The notes: generated by a model from the letters alone, not told the origin. A stretch of DNA of 64,000 nucleotides from Caldilineaceae bacterium (GCA_020846635.1 JADLDO010000028.1:620001-684000), one strand, 5' to 3'. Shown: positions 18,070 through 27,295, counted from the first letter of the stretch. A program made the numbers and translations.

Positions 18070-18097
18070 AATCCTCGTACCGATCGGTATGAGGATT
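18070..18097. promoter_or_regulatory. 28-base near-perfect palindrome upstream of the copper-type gene
   Basis: Arms AATCCTCGTACCGA and TCGGTATGAGGATT differ from perfect symmetry at only one position in each arm. It sits about 55 bases before the start of the lipoprotein gene and could be an operator. It has no T-run, so a terminator is less likely. Confidence 0.5.
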
Positions 18098-18155
18098 AAC
18101 CATTTCGATTTCTTGGAAGCGCTGCCGGGGCAATTTTTGCCGCCAAAGCGCCTGC

Positions 18156-18545
18156 CTAGTGCTTGTCTGCTGACCAGGCGCATAAGATTCGTGGAGGAGG
18201 TGTGGGGACAGCCAGTGAACAGGTGCGCGCCAACAGCATCGTGAGCTTTTGTACAGTGCGCCGGTAGTGGGGGTGAAGGAGAGTTCCGCTCACAGGCATG
18301 AGCAATACCAGGAGCGTGATCAGCAGAGTATCCGGGTGGGCCACACCTGCGGGTGATGCATCGTCCTGCTCGTGGTGATGAGCCGTGTCATGGAGGGGCG
18401 GCTTGGCAAAGACAAAATGGGGGCTGGCGTGAGGGTGGTGGGGATTACTCCAACCACCCCAACAGAGGAAGGGCAGCACACCCACCCAAAGTACGACCAG
18501 ACTGCCCAAGATGAAACTTTGTTTGTCAAAGCGCATATTCAGCAT
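18156..18545 (-). CDS. Small His-rich membrane protein, uncharacterised
   Basis: About 129 residues. A membrane helix at about 13-33 (ILGSLVVLWVGVLPFLCW) is followed by a His/Pro-rich extracytoplasmic loop (NPHHPHASPHF, HDTAHHHEQDD). A second helix then follows (TLLITLLVLLMPVSGTLLH), and the tail is basic. Alternative starts exist at 18536 and 18578; no ribosome site decides. It lies upstream of the copper-type lipoprotein on the same strand, across a palindrome, and the His clusters suggest metal binding, so a shared copper role is a reasonable inference. No family recognised. Confidence 0.5.
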   Translation of the reverse strand: MLNMRFDKQSFILGSLVVLWVGVLPFLCWGGWSNPHHPHASPHFVFAKPPLHDTAHHHEQDDASPAGVAHPDTLLITLLVLLMPVSGTLLHPHYRRTVQKLTMLLARTCSLAVPTPPPRILCAWSADKH

Positions 18546-18702
18546 AACAACTGCACGATCCGAAAGAAAGCCACTCAAACGCTAGCCCACTCACGGCTCT
18601 GCTTAAAGAAGCGGCGTGAGCCACCTTCAATCTAACATAGGCGCAATGGGTCACCAAAAGAGTGCCAGGGCAGAGTTGTTTGAGGTTGAAGAGGCGGATG
18701 AT

Positions 18703-19362
18703 TTAGGCCGCCCGCCATCGCTCCACCATCCATCCTAACATGGCATTGCCTGTTAGCCCTGCCGCCCACATGCCCGCTAACGTGACCACAAGCATCGTCG
18801 CACGTTCTTCTGCGCGCGGCGCGCCGACACGCATACCAGCGAGATCAAAGAGCACTGTCACCACCAGGAAGGTCAACGCCGCAGTAAGACCGCAGACCAA
18901 CGCCAGTCGCAAGGCCAAACGCCAATCACCGATGGCGAGCCCTAACGCGCCTGTGCCGGTGGCTGCGATTAAGAAGGCTGCGGGCACAAACAGCAGCCCA
19001 AAAAGAATGTGCATGCGCCAGCCATCGAACGTCAGGTCAAGAAGATTCTGCTCCACGATCCCCAAGACGGTGATGACGATCACCGTAGGAAGCGTGATCC
19101 CTACTGCACCCACGAAGCCTAACTTGTTCAGCGGTTGCCAGCCGAAAACACGCCCAATGTTGCGCGCCCACATAGCCCCCGCCACTGTATAAAAGACAAT
19201 GACCCCAATCGAAAAAATGCCAAACGCGATCTCTTCCGGCAGCGAAAGCCAATTCGCGAGCGTTGCCAATACACCAGCCACCGGAATAGGCATGACGAGC
19301 CACAATCCACACAGCGCACATCGCGCCACTACATTTCCTATGGGTGCAGCCAACGCTGCCAT
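18703..19362 (-). CDS. Uncharacterised polytopic membrane protein
   Basis: A 219-residue protein with about six hydrophobic helices. The ATG at 19362 has AAAGGAG at a good distance and is preferred over upstream candidates. Membrane segments are visible around 15-35 (LCGLWLVMPIPVAGVLATL), 45-65, 85-105, 115-140, 145-165 and 190-210. No catalytic or transport motif stands out. A hydrophobic 6TM protein of this size could be a small permease or anchor. It is the first of several minus-strand genes, with no clear operon partner. Confidence 0.65.
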   Translation of the reverse strand: MAALAAPIGNVVARCALCGLWLVMPIPVAGVLATLANWLSLPEEIAFGIFSIGVIVFYTVAGAMWARNIGRVFGWQPLNKLGFVGAVGITLPTVIVITVLGIVEQNLLDLTFDGWRMHILFGLLFVPAAFLIAATGTGALGLAIGDWRLALRLALVCGLTAALTFLVVTVLFDLAGMRVGAPRAEERATMLVVTLAGMWAAGLTGNAMLGWMVERWRAA

Positions 19363-19443
19363 GCGCTCACTCCTTTGATTGTCTCTAAACATACGAAACA
19401 TGATGATACATCTATAATATTCAATTGCAGTAGTCAATAGCAA

Positions 19444-20010
19444 TTATTGCTTTGGTATCCATAGCCTTAGCTTTGCGACAAAGCGTGCTAGGTGCGGCTC
19501 GCAGCGCCCTAAAGGTAGCTGGTCAAGCGCAAACCAGGCGATCTGGTGAAACTCCTCAACATCGAACCACAATGTTTGCGAGCAATCTCCCCGGAGGAGA
19601 TACCAAAGTGACACATCTGAGTGTCTGGCCCCATGCCCTACGGTTTGTGTGACGGTCAGGAAGAAGGGATTGGGGGAGAGAAAAGCCGCCTCGATTCCCA
19701 ATTCTTCGCGCGCTTCACGCTGCACCGTTGTCTGTGGAGGCTCATCCGGCTCCACATGCCCGCCGCTGGGCAGCCACAACCCGGCTTTTTTATGATCAAC
19801 GAGCAAAAGTTGCTGCTGCACTGGATCAAAGAGTGCGAAATAGGCCACCAGATGCTGGATCGGCACATCGGGCTTGACGAGACGGTAGAGCGGTGCGCCC
19901 GAAGCTATCCAGCCCAACGTTGCCTCAATCTGTTCTTCTTCGAGCGCATCATATGGACGAATGGAGTGGATAAGTTCGAGCAGGGTGGTGTTCAATCGCT
20001 TAATACCCAA
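19444..20010 (-). CDS. Nudix hydrolase
   Basis: About 188 residues. The Nudix box is complete: GHVEPDE then seven residues, then REAREELGI, near residues 83-105, matching G-x5-E-x7-REUxEExGU. It would cleave a nucleoside diphosphate linked to another group, using Mg2+. The start is uncertain: a TTG at 20010 overlaps the end of the upstream dehydrogenase by 11 bases, and a longer frame reaches 20073. The overlap argues for translational coupling with the D-2-hydroxyacid dehydrogenase. Family is secure, substrate unknown. Confidence 0.88.
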   Translation of the reverse strand: MGIKRLNTTLLELIHSIRPYDALEEEQIEATLGWIASGAPLYRLVKPDVPIQHLVAYFALFDPVQQQLLLVDHKKAGLWLPSGGHVEPDEPPQTTVQREAREELGIEAAFLSPNPFFLTVTQTVGHGARHSDVSLWYLLRGDCSQTLWFDVEEFHQIAWFALDQLPLGRCEPHLARFVAKLRLWIPKQ

Positions 20011-20968
20011 GTTCGGGGTCGATTTGCTGCTGCAAGGCTTCGCCCGCCAGGTAGCGTTGCAGGTTGGCGGCAAAGAGTTCTGTGACGCGATTGGCGTTGT
20101 GGGGACTGCTGCCGCTGGTATGTTGGCTCAGGATCACGTTTGGCATTGACCATAGGGGCGAATCCGTGGGGAGCGGCTCCGGGTCGGTGACATCCAACCC
20201 GGCTCCGGCGATCGTGCCTGTTTGCAGGGCTTGGATCAGCGCGTCCGGCTCAATTGAAGCTCCGCGGCCCACATTGTAAATGTAAGCTGTCGGGCGCATG
20301 GCGCGCAGTTCGGCTGCCGCCACGATGTGGCGAGTCTCCTCCGTCAAGGGCAGGCAGAGCGCCACATGATCGGCTTGCGCCAGCGCCGTGGTCAATTCCT
20401 CCGTTGGATAGACCTGGCTGACGCCGGGCGTGGGGCGCGCAGTACGGCGCACACCGGTCACATGCATCCCCAACGCCGAAGCCTTGCGCGCCAGTGTCCC
20501 CCCAATATCGCCAAGCCCAATTACACAGAGCGTTTGCTCGGCCAATTCAAATTTGCTCTTTAGGACCTCTTTTTGCATGGGGCGGCGTTCGCTTTGGGCG
20601 CGGATGAGGGCATTTAACCCAGTGGCAAAGGCCAGCATGTGGCTGAGGATCAGTTCGGAGATGGGGTCGCCATGTGCGCCCGACGAATTGGTAATGAGCA
20701 CGCCCCGCCCTGGTAGGTCGGAGCGCAAAAGGTGATCGACCCCTGCGGTACCTGCCTGTACCCAACGCAGTTCCGGGGTGCGCTTCATCGCCTCTGCGGG
20801 CCAGCGTTTGCTGAGAATGACATTGGCATGGGGCGCGGTTTCGAGCCACTCTACATCTTCCAGGCACAGGTGAAAAGCGACTTCGGGGAACTCAGTGCGT
20901 AAGCGCTCTAGGTTGGTGGGGCCAATATCTTCACCGATCAAGACCGTCAATCGTGGAGTTGCAGACAT
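20000..20968 (-). CDS. D-2-hydroxyacid dehydrogenase
   Basis: A 322-residue NAD(P)-dependent enzyme of the D-isomer 2-hydroxyacid dehydrogenase family. It has the cofactor-binding motif VIGLGDIGGTLARKASALG near residues 150-168. The catalytic Arg is in IYNVGRGASIE near 234, the Glu in DVTDPEPLPTDSPLW near 262, and the His in VILSQHTSG near 285. It interconverts a 2-keto acid and the D-2-hydroxy acid; the exact substrate cannot be read. It overlaps the Nudix gene downstream, likely one operon. Confidence 0.92.
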   Translation of the reverse strand: MSATPRLTVLIGEDIGPTNLERLRTEFPEVAFHLCLEDVEWLETAPHANVILSKRWPAEAMKRTPELRWVQAGTAGVDHLLRSDLPGRGVLITNSSGAHGDPISELILSHMLAFATGLNALIRAQSERRPMQKEVLKSKFELAEQTLCVIGLGDIGGTLARKASALGMHVTGVRRTARPTPGVSQVYPTEELTTALAQADHVALCLPLTEETRHIVAAAELRAMRPTAYIYNVGRGASIEPDALIQALQTGTIAGAGLDVTDPEPLPTDSPLWSMPNVILSQHTSGSSPHNANRVTELFAANLQRYLAGEALQQQIDPELGY

Positions 20969-21144
20969 CTATCTTTACTCTCTATCTAGTGGGTGGCGGG
21001 AAAAGGGAGCCTCGCATCATCGCCGCGGGCAGTAAAAAGGGACGACGGCATACGCCGCGCCCCTTCACCTATATCATGTTATGCGCCATCCGCCAATGAT
21101 TTGAGTTGCTTGCGGTTGGATTTGCGTCAATGTGCAGCGGATCT

Positions 21145-22530
21145 TTACCCCTGCGGCCCCGCAGGCGGAGCATTCTTGACATGCTGGTCAAAGAAGGCCA
21201 CCGAACGCTGCAAGGCTGTGTTGAGATTGGTCGCCAGGTTGTGGTCATCACCCTCATAGACGTAGTACTCGGCCACTTTTCCCGCGGCCAGGATTTCCTT
21301 ATAGAGCAGTTCTGAGAAGAGCACAGGTACATCGGCATCGGCGGTGCCGTGGTGTAGCTGTACAGGGCCAGAGAGATCTTCGAGAAAGCTGTTGGCCGAG
21401 ATCGAGGCCCAGAATTCTGGATTCTCCTCTGGTGAACCGTACTGTTCGACCAAGACCTGACGCCAGCGGCGCGACCGTTGGGGAATGGAAGATGGCACAG
21501 TGTTGCGCCGCGTCCATGACTCAAGCATGTCCGGGTAGGAACCAACCACGCCCGCCCAGATGACGCCCGCCTTGATGTCATCGCGTACGACCATCGCCCG
21601 CGCGGTGATGTAGCCGCCCATCGAGTGACCCCACAGCCCCATGCGATTGGGGTCAGCGTCGGCATACGCCTTGATCGAGGAAATGGCGTTGAGTACGTCG
21701 ATGGTATAGCCTGGATCGCTGTACGCGCCACCGGCCTCACCTTCCGAATCGGCATGGCCGCGGTAATCGGGTCGCAAGACAATATAGCCGTTGGCGGCAA
21801 AGGCATGCTGATAGGCGATATACCGCTCGGTGGGACGATAGACGGTGGGCGGGATGTAGCCGTGGTTAAAGATGATCACAGGCCAGCCCGTCGCCGGTTT
21901 CGTGCCAAAAGGCACAGTCATATAGGCATAAATCTTCAGCCCCTCCGACTGGTACGAGACTAAATAGCGGTTATAGCTGCTGCCCGCAGTCAAGGTCTGC
22001 TCGATGGTAATTGGGCTGCCGGGATATTCTTGCTCACGCAGATATTCGATGCTGAGCGGGTGGGGATCGCCTGGCCCGGCGCGCTTGGCCCACTGCTCTT
22101 CAATCGTCGGCCCATCGTCGCTCGTTGTCGTCGCTGTTGTGGAGGGGGAGCTGGTTGCCGGGCCTCCTGCATCTGGGACAGTTGTCGGCGGGGGTGTTGC
22201 GCTTGGGCTGGCGGGTTGAACTGTGGTCGTGCCGCTTGCGCTAGCGGGGATGCAGAGCTTCCAGCCGACGGCAATCACATCTGGATTGTCAATGCGTGCA
22301 TAGGTGGCGTCAATGGCTGCCGCCGCATTGGTCGCCGCCACAATCTGTGCATAGGCCTGTTGGTTGCCCAGCGTTCGCCCGGCAATAATCGAAAGCGTCT
22401 CCCCTGCCTGGACAACCGTCGATTGCGCGCAAGCCGCGGCCTGCGCCCATGCCACATTCGGCAACATCATCACTGCCAGTGCTGCCATCAGCACAAAGCT
22501 AGCCAGTCGTCTGTGGGTATGTGTAAACAT
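21145..22530 (-). CDS. Secreted LysM and prolyl-oligopeptidase-like hydrolase
   Basis: A 461-residue exported protein. Signal peptide 1-29 (cut near AWAQA), one LysM domain at about 38-92 (VVQAGETLSIIAGRTLGN), a Pro/Thr/Ser linker at about 95-140, then an alpha/beta hydrolase at about 165-455. The nucleophile is in GLWGHSMGGY near 297, the acid in HGTADADVP near 393, and the His in EGDDHNL near 428, in S9-type order. It likely binds peptidoglycan or another glycan through LysM and cleaves peptides or esters outside the cell. GGGAGAAA precedes the start. The fusion is less common than either part alone. Confidence 0.88.
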   Translation of the reverse strand: MFTHTHRRLASFVLMAALAVMMLPNVAWAQAAACAQSTVVQAGETLSIIAGRTLGNQQAYAQIVAATNAAAAIDATYARIDNPDVIAVGWKLCIPASASGTTTVQPASPSATPPPTTVPDAGGPATSSPSTTATTTSDDGPTIEEQWAKRAGPGDPHPLSIEYLREQEYPGSPITIEQTLTAGSSYNRYLVSYQSEGLKIYAYMTVPFGTKPATGWPVIIFNHGYIPPTVYRPTERYIAYQHAFAANGYIVLRPDYRGHADSEGEAGGAYSDPGYTIDVLNAISSIKAYADADPNRMGLWGHSMGGYITARAMVVRDDIKAGVIWAGVVGSYPDMLESWTRRNTVPSSIPQRSRRWRQVLVEQYGSPEENPEFWASISANSFLEDLSGPVQLHHGTADADVPVLFSELLYKEILAAGKVAEYYVYEGDDHNLATNLNTALQRSVAFFDQHVKNAPPAGPQG

Positions 22531-22914
22531 AATACTTGAATTTCTCCCTGTGCGAGCAATGCTGCCCGTCCCAAAGCTCTGTCTATATCTATATCATATC
22601 CCCATGACAATCTTGTAGGTAGCGCTACTTTACCGAAAAAAGTTCCTCAATGGGTGAGAATGGGATAAGAATTTTAGCATATACCTGGTTTTCTATCCCG
22701 TGGCTCTATCCCGATCCCTCGCCGCCCCCGCCCGCCCATGTCATACTAGGGGCACATCGCATGTTGAGGCAGTGGCTGTAAAAAGCTCGCCCGAACGTCA
22801 AGTACGTCGGCAATGTTCGATGGAAGCGGAACAAAGCATCCGCACTACGTCATAGGGGCAAATCTAAGACCCATTGCACCGTGGCGATTGGGTGAAATAC
22901 GGAAGGAGTGCTTC
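22531..22914. other. Divergent intergenic region, no gene seen
   Basis: 384 bases between the LysM-hydrolase and the DJ-1-like gene. There is an AT-rich stretch at about 22580-22620 (TCTATATCTATATCATATCC) suited to a minus-strand promoter, and another at 22660-22690. No frame has a ribosome site other than the DJ-1-like gene itself. Confidence 0.4.
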
Positions 22915-23475
22915 ATGCAGAAGTTGAATGGAAAGAGAGTTGCCATTTTGGTAGAGGATGGGTTCGAGCAGATTGAGCTTACCTCACCCAAACAGGCGCT
23001 AGAGGAAGCCGGTGCCAAGACCGACATCATCTCGCCCAAGCGCGATAAGGTGGAGGGGTGGGAACACACAGAATGGGGACAAGAGTTCCCGGTGGATGTG
23101 GTGATTGACCAGGCGAATCCCAACGACTACGATGCGCTGTTGCTTCCGGGTGGGGTGATGAACCCCGACAAACTACGCACAAGCAAACCAGCAGTTCAGT
23201 TTGTACGCAGTTTCTTTGAGCAACAGAAGCCTGTGGCGGCCATCTGTCATGGCCCCTGGATCTTAGCAGAAGCCGATGTACTCAAGGGTCGCAAGGTGAC
23301 ATCGTATCACTCTATCCAGACTGATTTGAAGAATGCCGGGGCCAACTGGGTAGATCAAGAGGTTGTGGTAGACCAGGGTCTTGTCACAAGTCGCAGTCCC
23401 GATGATCTACCCGCTTTCAACCGCAAAGTTGTGGAAGAAGTGGCCGAAGGCCAACACGCACGTCAGCGGGTTTAG
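22915..23475 (+). CDS. DJ-1/PfpI-family protein (general stress protein 18-like)
   Basis: A 186-residue class I glutamine amidotransferase-like protein. The nucleophile elbow AAICHGPWIL lies near residues 102-111, with Cys105 and His106 and the conserved Glu in EDGFEQIEL near 15. This is the PfpI/YhbO/YraA type, with proposed deglycase, protease or chaperone roles in carbonyl and oxidative stress. GGAAGGAG precedes the ATG at 22915, which decides the start. It lies 200 bases before a CsbD-like stress gene on the same strand. Confidence 0.92.
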   Translation: MQKLNGKRVAILVEDGFEQIELTSPKQALEEAGAKTDIISPKRDKVEGWEHTEWGQEFPVDVVIDQANPNDYDALLLPGGVMNPDKLRTSKPAVQFVRSFFEQQKPVAAICHGPWILAEADVLKGRKVTSYHSIQTDLKNAGANWVDQEVVVDQGLVTSRSPDDLPAFNRKVVEEVAEGQHARQRV

Positions 23476-23671
23476 TGAGTAGTTTCTACCAGTCAAGATC
23501 AGTTCACACGATTGGTGGGAAATTGTCCCCCATTGTGAGTTGATATAGATGCGGCGTGTCCTTTAGATAGAGCTTGTACAGAACGGGACATCCGCCAACA
23601 GCTTCCCAATGAGCCGCAGACTGAAGAAAACCAGCCCGCAGGCCGAAAAGGAAACGTAAACGAAGGAGAGA

Positions 23672-23887
23672 ATGATGAACGGCGATATTTTTCAGGGCAA
23701 ATGGAAACAACTCCGTGGTCAGGTCCAACAGAAGTGGGGCGATCTCACCGACAGTGACCTAGATCGCATCAAGGGTGGACAGACTGAGTTTGAAGGTCTT
23801 TTGCAGGAACGCTATGGCTATACCAAGGAGCGTGCCAAACAGGAAGTAGATAATTTCCTGGCGGCGAATGACCTAAAGAGAATGTAG
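23672..23887 (+). CDS. CsbD-family stress protein
   Basis: A 71-residue protein with the CsbD signature: MNGDIFQGKWKQLRGQVQQKWG at the start, shortened here to IFQGKWKQLRGQVQQKWG, then DLTDSDLDRIKG. CsbD-like proteins are small, hydrophilic and induced in general stress; no biochemical role is proven. GGAGAG lies before the start, with a second ATG at 23675. A terminator follows at 23967. Confidence 0.92.
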   Translation: MMNGDIFQGKWKQLRGQVQQKWGDLTDSDLDRIKGGQTEFEGLLQERYGYTKERAKQEVDNFLAANDLKRM

Positions 23888-23966
23888 CCGTCCGCTTGTA
23901 AACAGTAGACTGGCAACTTGCAAAAGTGACCAACCTACCCAAACAAGTTTGACAATCAAGTTTGAT

Positions 23967-24003
23967 AAAAAGGGGGAGTGCAGCAATGCGCTCTCCCTTT
24001 TTG
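23967..24003 (+). terminator. Rho-independent terminator after csbD-like gene
   Basis: Arms AAAAAGGGGGAG and CTCTCCCTTTTT pair with one mismatch around a loop with a GCA/TGC stem, ending in a T-run. Confidence 0.8.
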
Positions 24004-24124
24004 TGATTGGGGCTTACGTTCGCCCCACGTCCACTATTCCACCACCTGACGTCATGCTTTTGTCGGATGACAAACTGAAAGCCCCTCTTTATACTTTCCG
24101 GCAGAGAGAAGGAGGGGGAGGCCT

Positions 24125-25849
24125 ATGGAGATCACAGAAATACCGTCACAAATAGGTGACGAATCGAAGGCATCGCATACACCTGCGCTTTCGCGGCGGG
24201 CGTTGCTGCGCGGGAGCGGTGCGGTGCTGCTGGCCGCGGGGGCCGCGACCGTGGTAGATGAACGGGTCTTTGCCCAGGAGGCTGCGTCCCCACCGGCTAT
24301 GCGTTCGCCCCAACAAGCGCAGATTGCGGCATCGGATGCAGGCTTGCCCAACTTGCCGAGCGCGGCAGTGATTGCGTGGGGTCGCATGGCCTTTGGCGCA
24401 ACGCCCGGCGACTGGGGGGCTTTTCAGGCATTAGGCGCAGACGATGCCGCGCGGCTGACTGCCTATGTTGACCAGCAGTTGAACCCCGGCGCGATTGATG
24501 ACACAGCCTGTAATACTGTTCTGGCTGCCCAGGGTTTCACCACGCTCACCAAGAGCCTCGAACAGCTTTGGGCCGACCATGTGTTGGGCGAAGCGGATCG
24601 CTATCTGCCTGCGGCAGAAGTGGAGAAGGCGACCTTTCTGCGCGCCCTCTACAGCAAGCGCCAGTTGGTCGAGGTGCTGGCGAACTACTGGCACGATCAT
24701 TTTAATGTCTACGCATGGGACTATTCGATTGCACCCGTTTTTGTCCACTATGACCGCGATGTCATCCGCAAGCACCTGTTGGGCAATTTCCGCCAGATGC
24801 TAGAGGCTGTGGCGCAAAGCCCGGCCACGCTCTACTTCTTGGACAACCAATCCAACTCGGGTGACCGGCCCAACGAGAATTATGCGCGTGAGTTGTTTGA
24901 ACTGCATGGGATGGGCGCGGAGAATTATTTCGGTGTGCGCAGCACCGAGGACCCGGCAATCAAGGATGAAGCAGGCAACCGCCTCGGCTATGTCGATTCG
25001 GATGTCTATGGCGCGACCACCTGTTTTACAGGCTGGCGTGTGGATGAGGAGACAGGGCGCTTTGCGTTCGATGATTCCGCCCACTTCCCCTATGCCAAAA
25101 TCGTGTTGGGCAAAGTGATCCCAGAGTTCCAGGGCATCCAGGATGGCAAACAGGTGCTTGATCTCCTGGCCTTCCATCCCGCTTCGGCGCGCTATATCTG
25201 TCGCCGCCTCTGCCGCCGCCTGGTCAGCGACAACCCGCCGGAGAGTCTCGTACAAGCTGCCGCCGATGTCTTTGTCGCCAACAAGGACGCCGCCGATCAA
25301 TTGAAGAAAGTCGTGCGTACGATCCTGCTCTCGCCAGAGTTCCGCAACACCTGGGGCGAGAAGATCAAGCGTCCCTTTGAATATTCGGTCGCGCTCATGC
25401 GCGCACTGGGGGCCAACTACATACCGGAGGATCCCTTCTTCTGGAGCTATGACAGCATCGGTCAAGGGCTTTTCGGCTGGCGTCCACCCAATGGCTACCC
25501 CGATGACCGCGAGGCGTGGTCGGGGACAATGCCCATGCTCCAGCGTTGGCGTCATTGTAACTGGCTCTTTCGCTGGCAGATCGGCGGCGAGGGCGCAGAC
25601 GCAGAGACCTATCGCCTTCGTCCAGAAACGCAGACGCCTGCCAATCTCTTGACAGCCAATGCGCTGGTCGATTTTTGGAGCCGGCGGATCTTGGGCCAGC
25701 TCTTGCCTGCCAACGAGCGACAATCGATTGTTGACTTTATGGCAATGGGATACGATCCCGACACTGCCCTGCCTGCCGATAAGATTGCGGACCGGCTGCG
25801 CCATATGGTCGCGCAGATCTGCCTGTCGCCTTCGTTCCAGTGGCGCTAG
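24125..25849 (+). CDS. DUF1800-family Tat-exported protein
   Basis: A 574-residue protein. A Tat-type signal (SRRALLRGSG then a hydrophobic stretch) lies near residues 24-45, and the DUF1800 domain fills the rest: LANYWHDHFNVY near 188, NYARELFELHGMG near 256, TTCFTGWRVD near 300, FHPASARYICRRLCRRLVSDNPP near 353 (shown as RYICRRLCRRLVSDNPP) and GWRPPNGYPDDREAWSG near 457. These proteins almost always sit beside a DUF1501 gene, as here, and are secreted; the function is not established. GGAGGGGGAGG precedes the start. The partner gene begins 36 bases on. Confidence 0.93.
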   Translation: MEITEIPSQIGDESKASHTPALSRRALLRGSGAVLLAAGAATVVDERVFAQEAASPPAMRSPQQAQIAASDAGLPNLPSAAVIAWGRMAFGATPGDWGAFQALGADDAARLTAYVDQQLNPGAIDDTACNTVLAAQGFTTLTKSLEQLWADHVLGEADRYLPAAEVEKATFLRALYSKRQLVEVLANYWHDHFNVYAWDYSIAPVFVHYDRDVIRKHLLGNFRQMLEAVAQSPATLYFLDNQSNSGDRPNENYARELFELHGMGAENYFGVRSTEDPAIKDEAGNRLGYVDSDVYGATTCFTGWRVDEETGRFAFDDSAHFPYAKIVLGKVIPEFQGIQDGKQVLDLLAFHPASARYICRRLCRRLVSDNPPESLVQAAADVFVANKDAADQLKKVVRTILLSPEFRNTWGEKIKRPFEYSVALMRALGANYIPEDPFFWSYDSIGQGLFGWRPPNGYPDDREAWSGTMPMLQRWRHCNWLFRWQIGGEGADAETYRLRPETQTPANLLTANALVDFWSRRILGQLLPANERQSIVDFMAMGYDPDTALPADKIADRLRHMVAQICLSPSFQWR

Positions 25850-25885
25850 GTTGCCTCGCGCTGCTCCCTGAAAGGACCCCTTTGC

Positions 25886-27286
25886 ATGTTTAAGACGACG
25901 CGCCGCGGCTTTATGATCGGCTGTTCGGCAGCCATTGCCTCGATGACGGGCGGTTTGAGCTTTACTGCGTTTGGCGCTGCTGAAGCAGAACCTAACCAGG
26001 ATATTCTGGTGGTGGTCTTTTTGCGCGGGGGCATGGATGGCCTCAGCGTCGTGCCGCCCATCGCTGGCGCTGACCGGGGCTTCTATGTCGAAAAACGCCC
26101 CAATATCCAGGTACCGACCACCTCGCTGTTGGCGCTCGATGATCGTTTTGGGCTGCATCCCGCCGCCGCGGCCTTGCATGGTCTCTACCAGGATCAGCGT
26201 ATGGCGATTGTCCACGCCGCCGGGCTGACCAGTGACACACGCAGCCACTTTGACGCGATGCAATATATGGAGCTAGGCACACCCGGCCAAAAGTCCAGCA
26301 CCAGCGGCTGGCTTACGCGCCATCTCCAGAGCGCGGGCAACCTGCCTGCCGAGATGATTATGCCTGCCATGTCGGCGGGCAGCCTTCCACCTGTGTCGCT
26401 GGCGGGGAGCCGCGAGTCGATTGGGATGCGCAGCCCCGACGATTTCAGCCTCAGTGGTCACTGGTACTATGGCGATTGGCAGCGCCAGTCCCTGCGTCAA
26501 ATGTATACGGGCAGCAGTTGGCTGCATGAGTCGGGCATCCAGACACTCAACGCGCTGGATGTGATTGAGCGCAGCAATCCCGGTGCGTATATTCCTGCCA
26601 ATGGCGCGGTCTACCCGAATGGTGGTTTTGGTAACGATCTGCAAGCGGTGGCGCAGATGATCAAAATGCAGCTAGGGCTACGTATTGTGACGGTGGACCT
26701 GGGCGGCTGGGATACGCATGAATACCAGGGTGATGCAGGCGAAGGCTACTTTGCCAACCTGGTAGGGCAGTTGTCCGATGGCTTGGCCGCGTTCTATACC
26801 GACTTGACGAATCACAACGGGATTGATCACACCAAGCGTCTGACAGTGGTGGTAATGAGCGAGTTTGGACGCAGCTTTGGTCAAAATGCCAGCCGCGGCA
26901 CCGACCACGGTCACGGCAATGTCATGCTCGTTATGGGCGGCACAGTCAACGGCGGCAAGGTCTATGGGCAATGGCCCGGTTTGGCGAACGAGCAATTATA
27001 TGACCGGCGAGATTTGCAGATTACGACCGACTATCGCCGTGTGCTCAGCGAAATCCTGATCCGCCGCTTGGGGAACCCCAACCTGGGGACGATCTTCCCC
27101 AACTACGCTGGTTATGAACCGTTGGGCATCCTCCAGGGTACTGACATTGCGCCTGTCTATACGCCGAGCGAACCGCCTACGGGGGGTGGCGACCCCACGG
27201 ATCCCACCGATCCCGGTGAGCCAACCAATCCCGGCGACCCCGCACAGGGCGAGCGGCAGCTCTTTATCCCTGGCGTCAGGCGTTAA
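25886..27286 (+). CDS. DUF1501-family Tat-exported protein with LFIPGVRR tail
   Basis: A 466-residue protein. A Tat signal (TTRRGFMIGCSAA) lies at 4-33 and the sulfatase-like DUF1501 domain at about 38-425. Its metal-site-like motifs include VFLRGGMDGLS near 49, GGWDTHEYQGD near 273, EFGRSFGQNASRGTDHGHGN near 332 (core GTDHGHGN) and RRVLSEIL. A Pro/Gly/Thr/Asp linker at about 428-455 precedes the C-terminal LFIPGVRR. It follows the DUF1800 gene by 36 bases, one operon. The tail matches that of the Calx-beta protein near 57.8 kb and may be an anchoring or sorting signal. Confidence 0.93.
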   Translation: MFKTTRRGFMIGCSAAIASMTGGLSFTAFGAAEAEPNQDILVVVFLRGGMDGLSVVPPIAGADRGFYVEKRPNIQVPTTSLLALDDRFGLHPAAAALHGLYQDQRMAIVHAAGLTSDTRSHFDAMQYMELGTPGQKSSTSGWLTRHLQSAGNLPAEMIMPAMSAGSLPPVSLAGSRESIGMRSPDDFSLSGHWYYGDWQRQSLRQMYTGSSWLHESGIQTLNALDVIERSNPGAYIPANGAVYPNGGFGNDLQAVAQMIKMQLGLRIVTVDLGGWDTHEYQGDAGEGYFANLVGQLSDGLAAFYTDLTNHNGIDHTKRLTVVVMSEFGRSFGQNASRGTDHGHGNVMLVMGGTVNGGKVYGQWPGLANEQLYDRRDLQITTDYRRVLSEILIRRLGNPNLGTIFPNYAGYEPLGILQGTDIAPVYTPSEPPTGGGDPTDPTDPGEPTNPGDPAQGERQLFIPGVRR

Positions 27287-27295
27287 GTGTATCCA

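Noticed and set aside
24800..26263. Long minus-strand frame (487 codons) opposite the DUF1800/DUF1501 pair
   Set aside because: It is antisense to two clearly recognised genes, has no ribosome site and no domain, and is explained by high GC and codon bias on the real strand.
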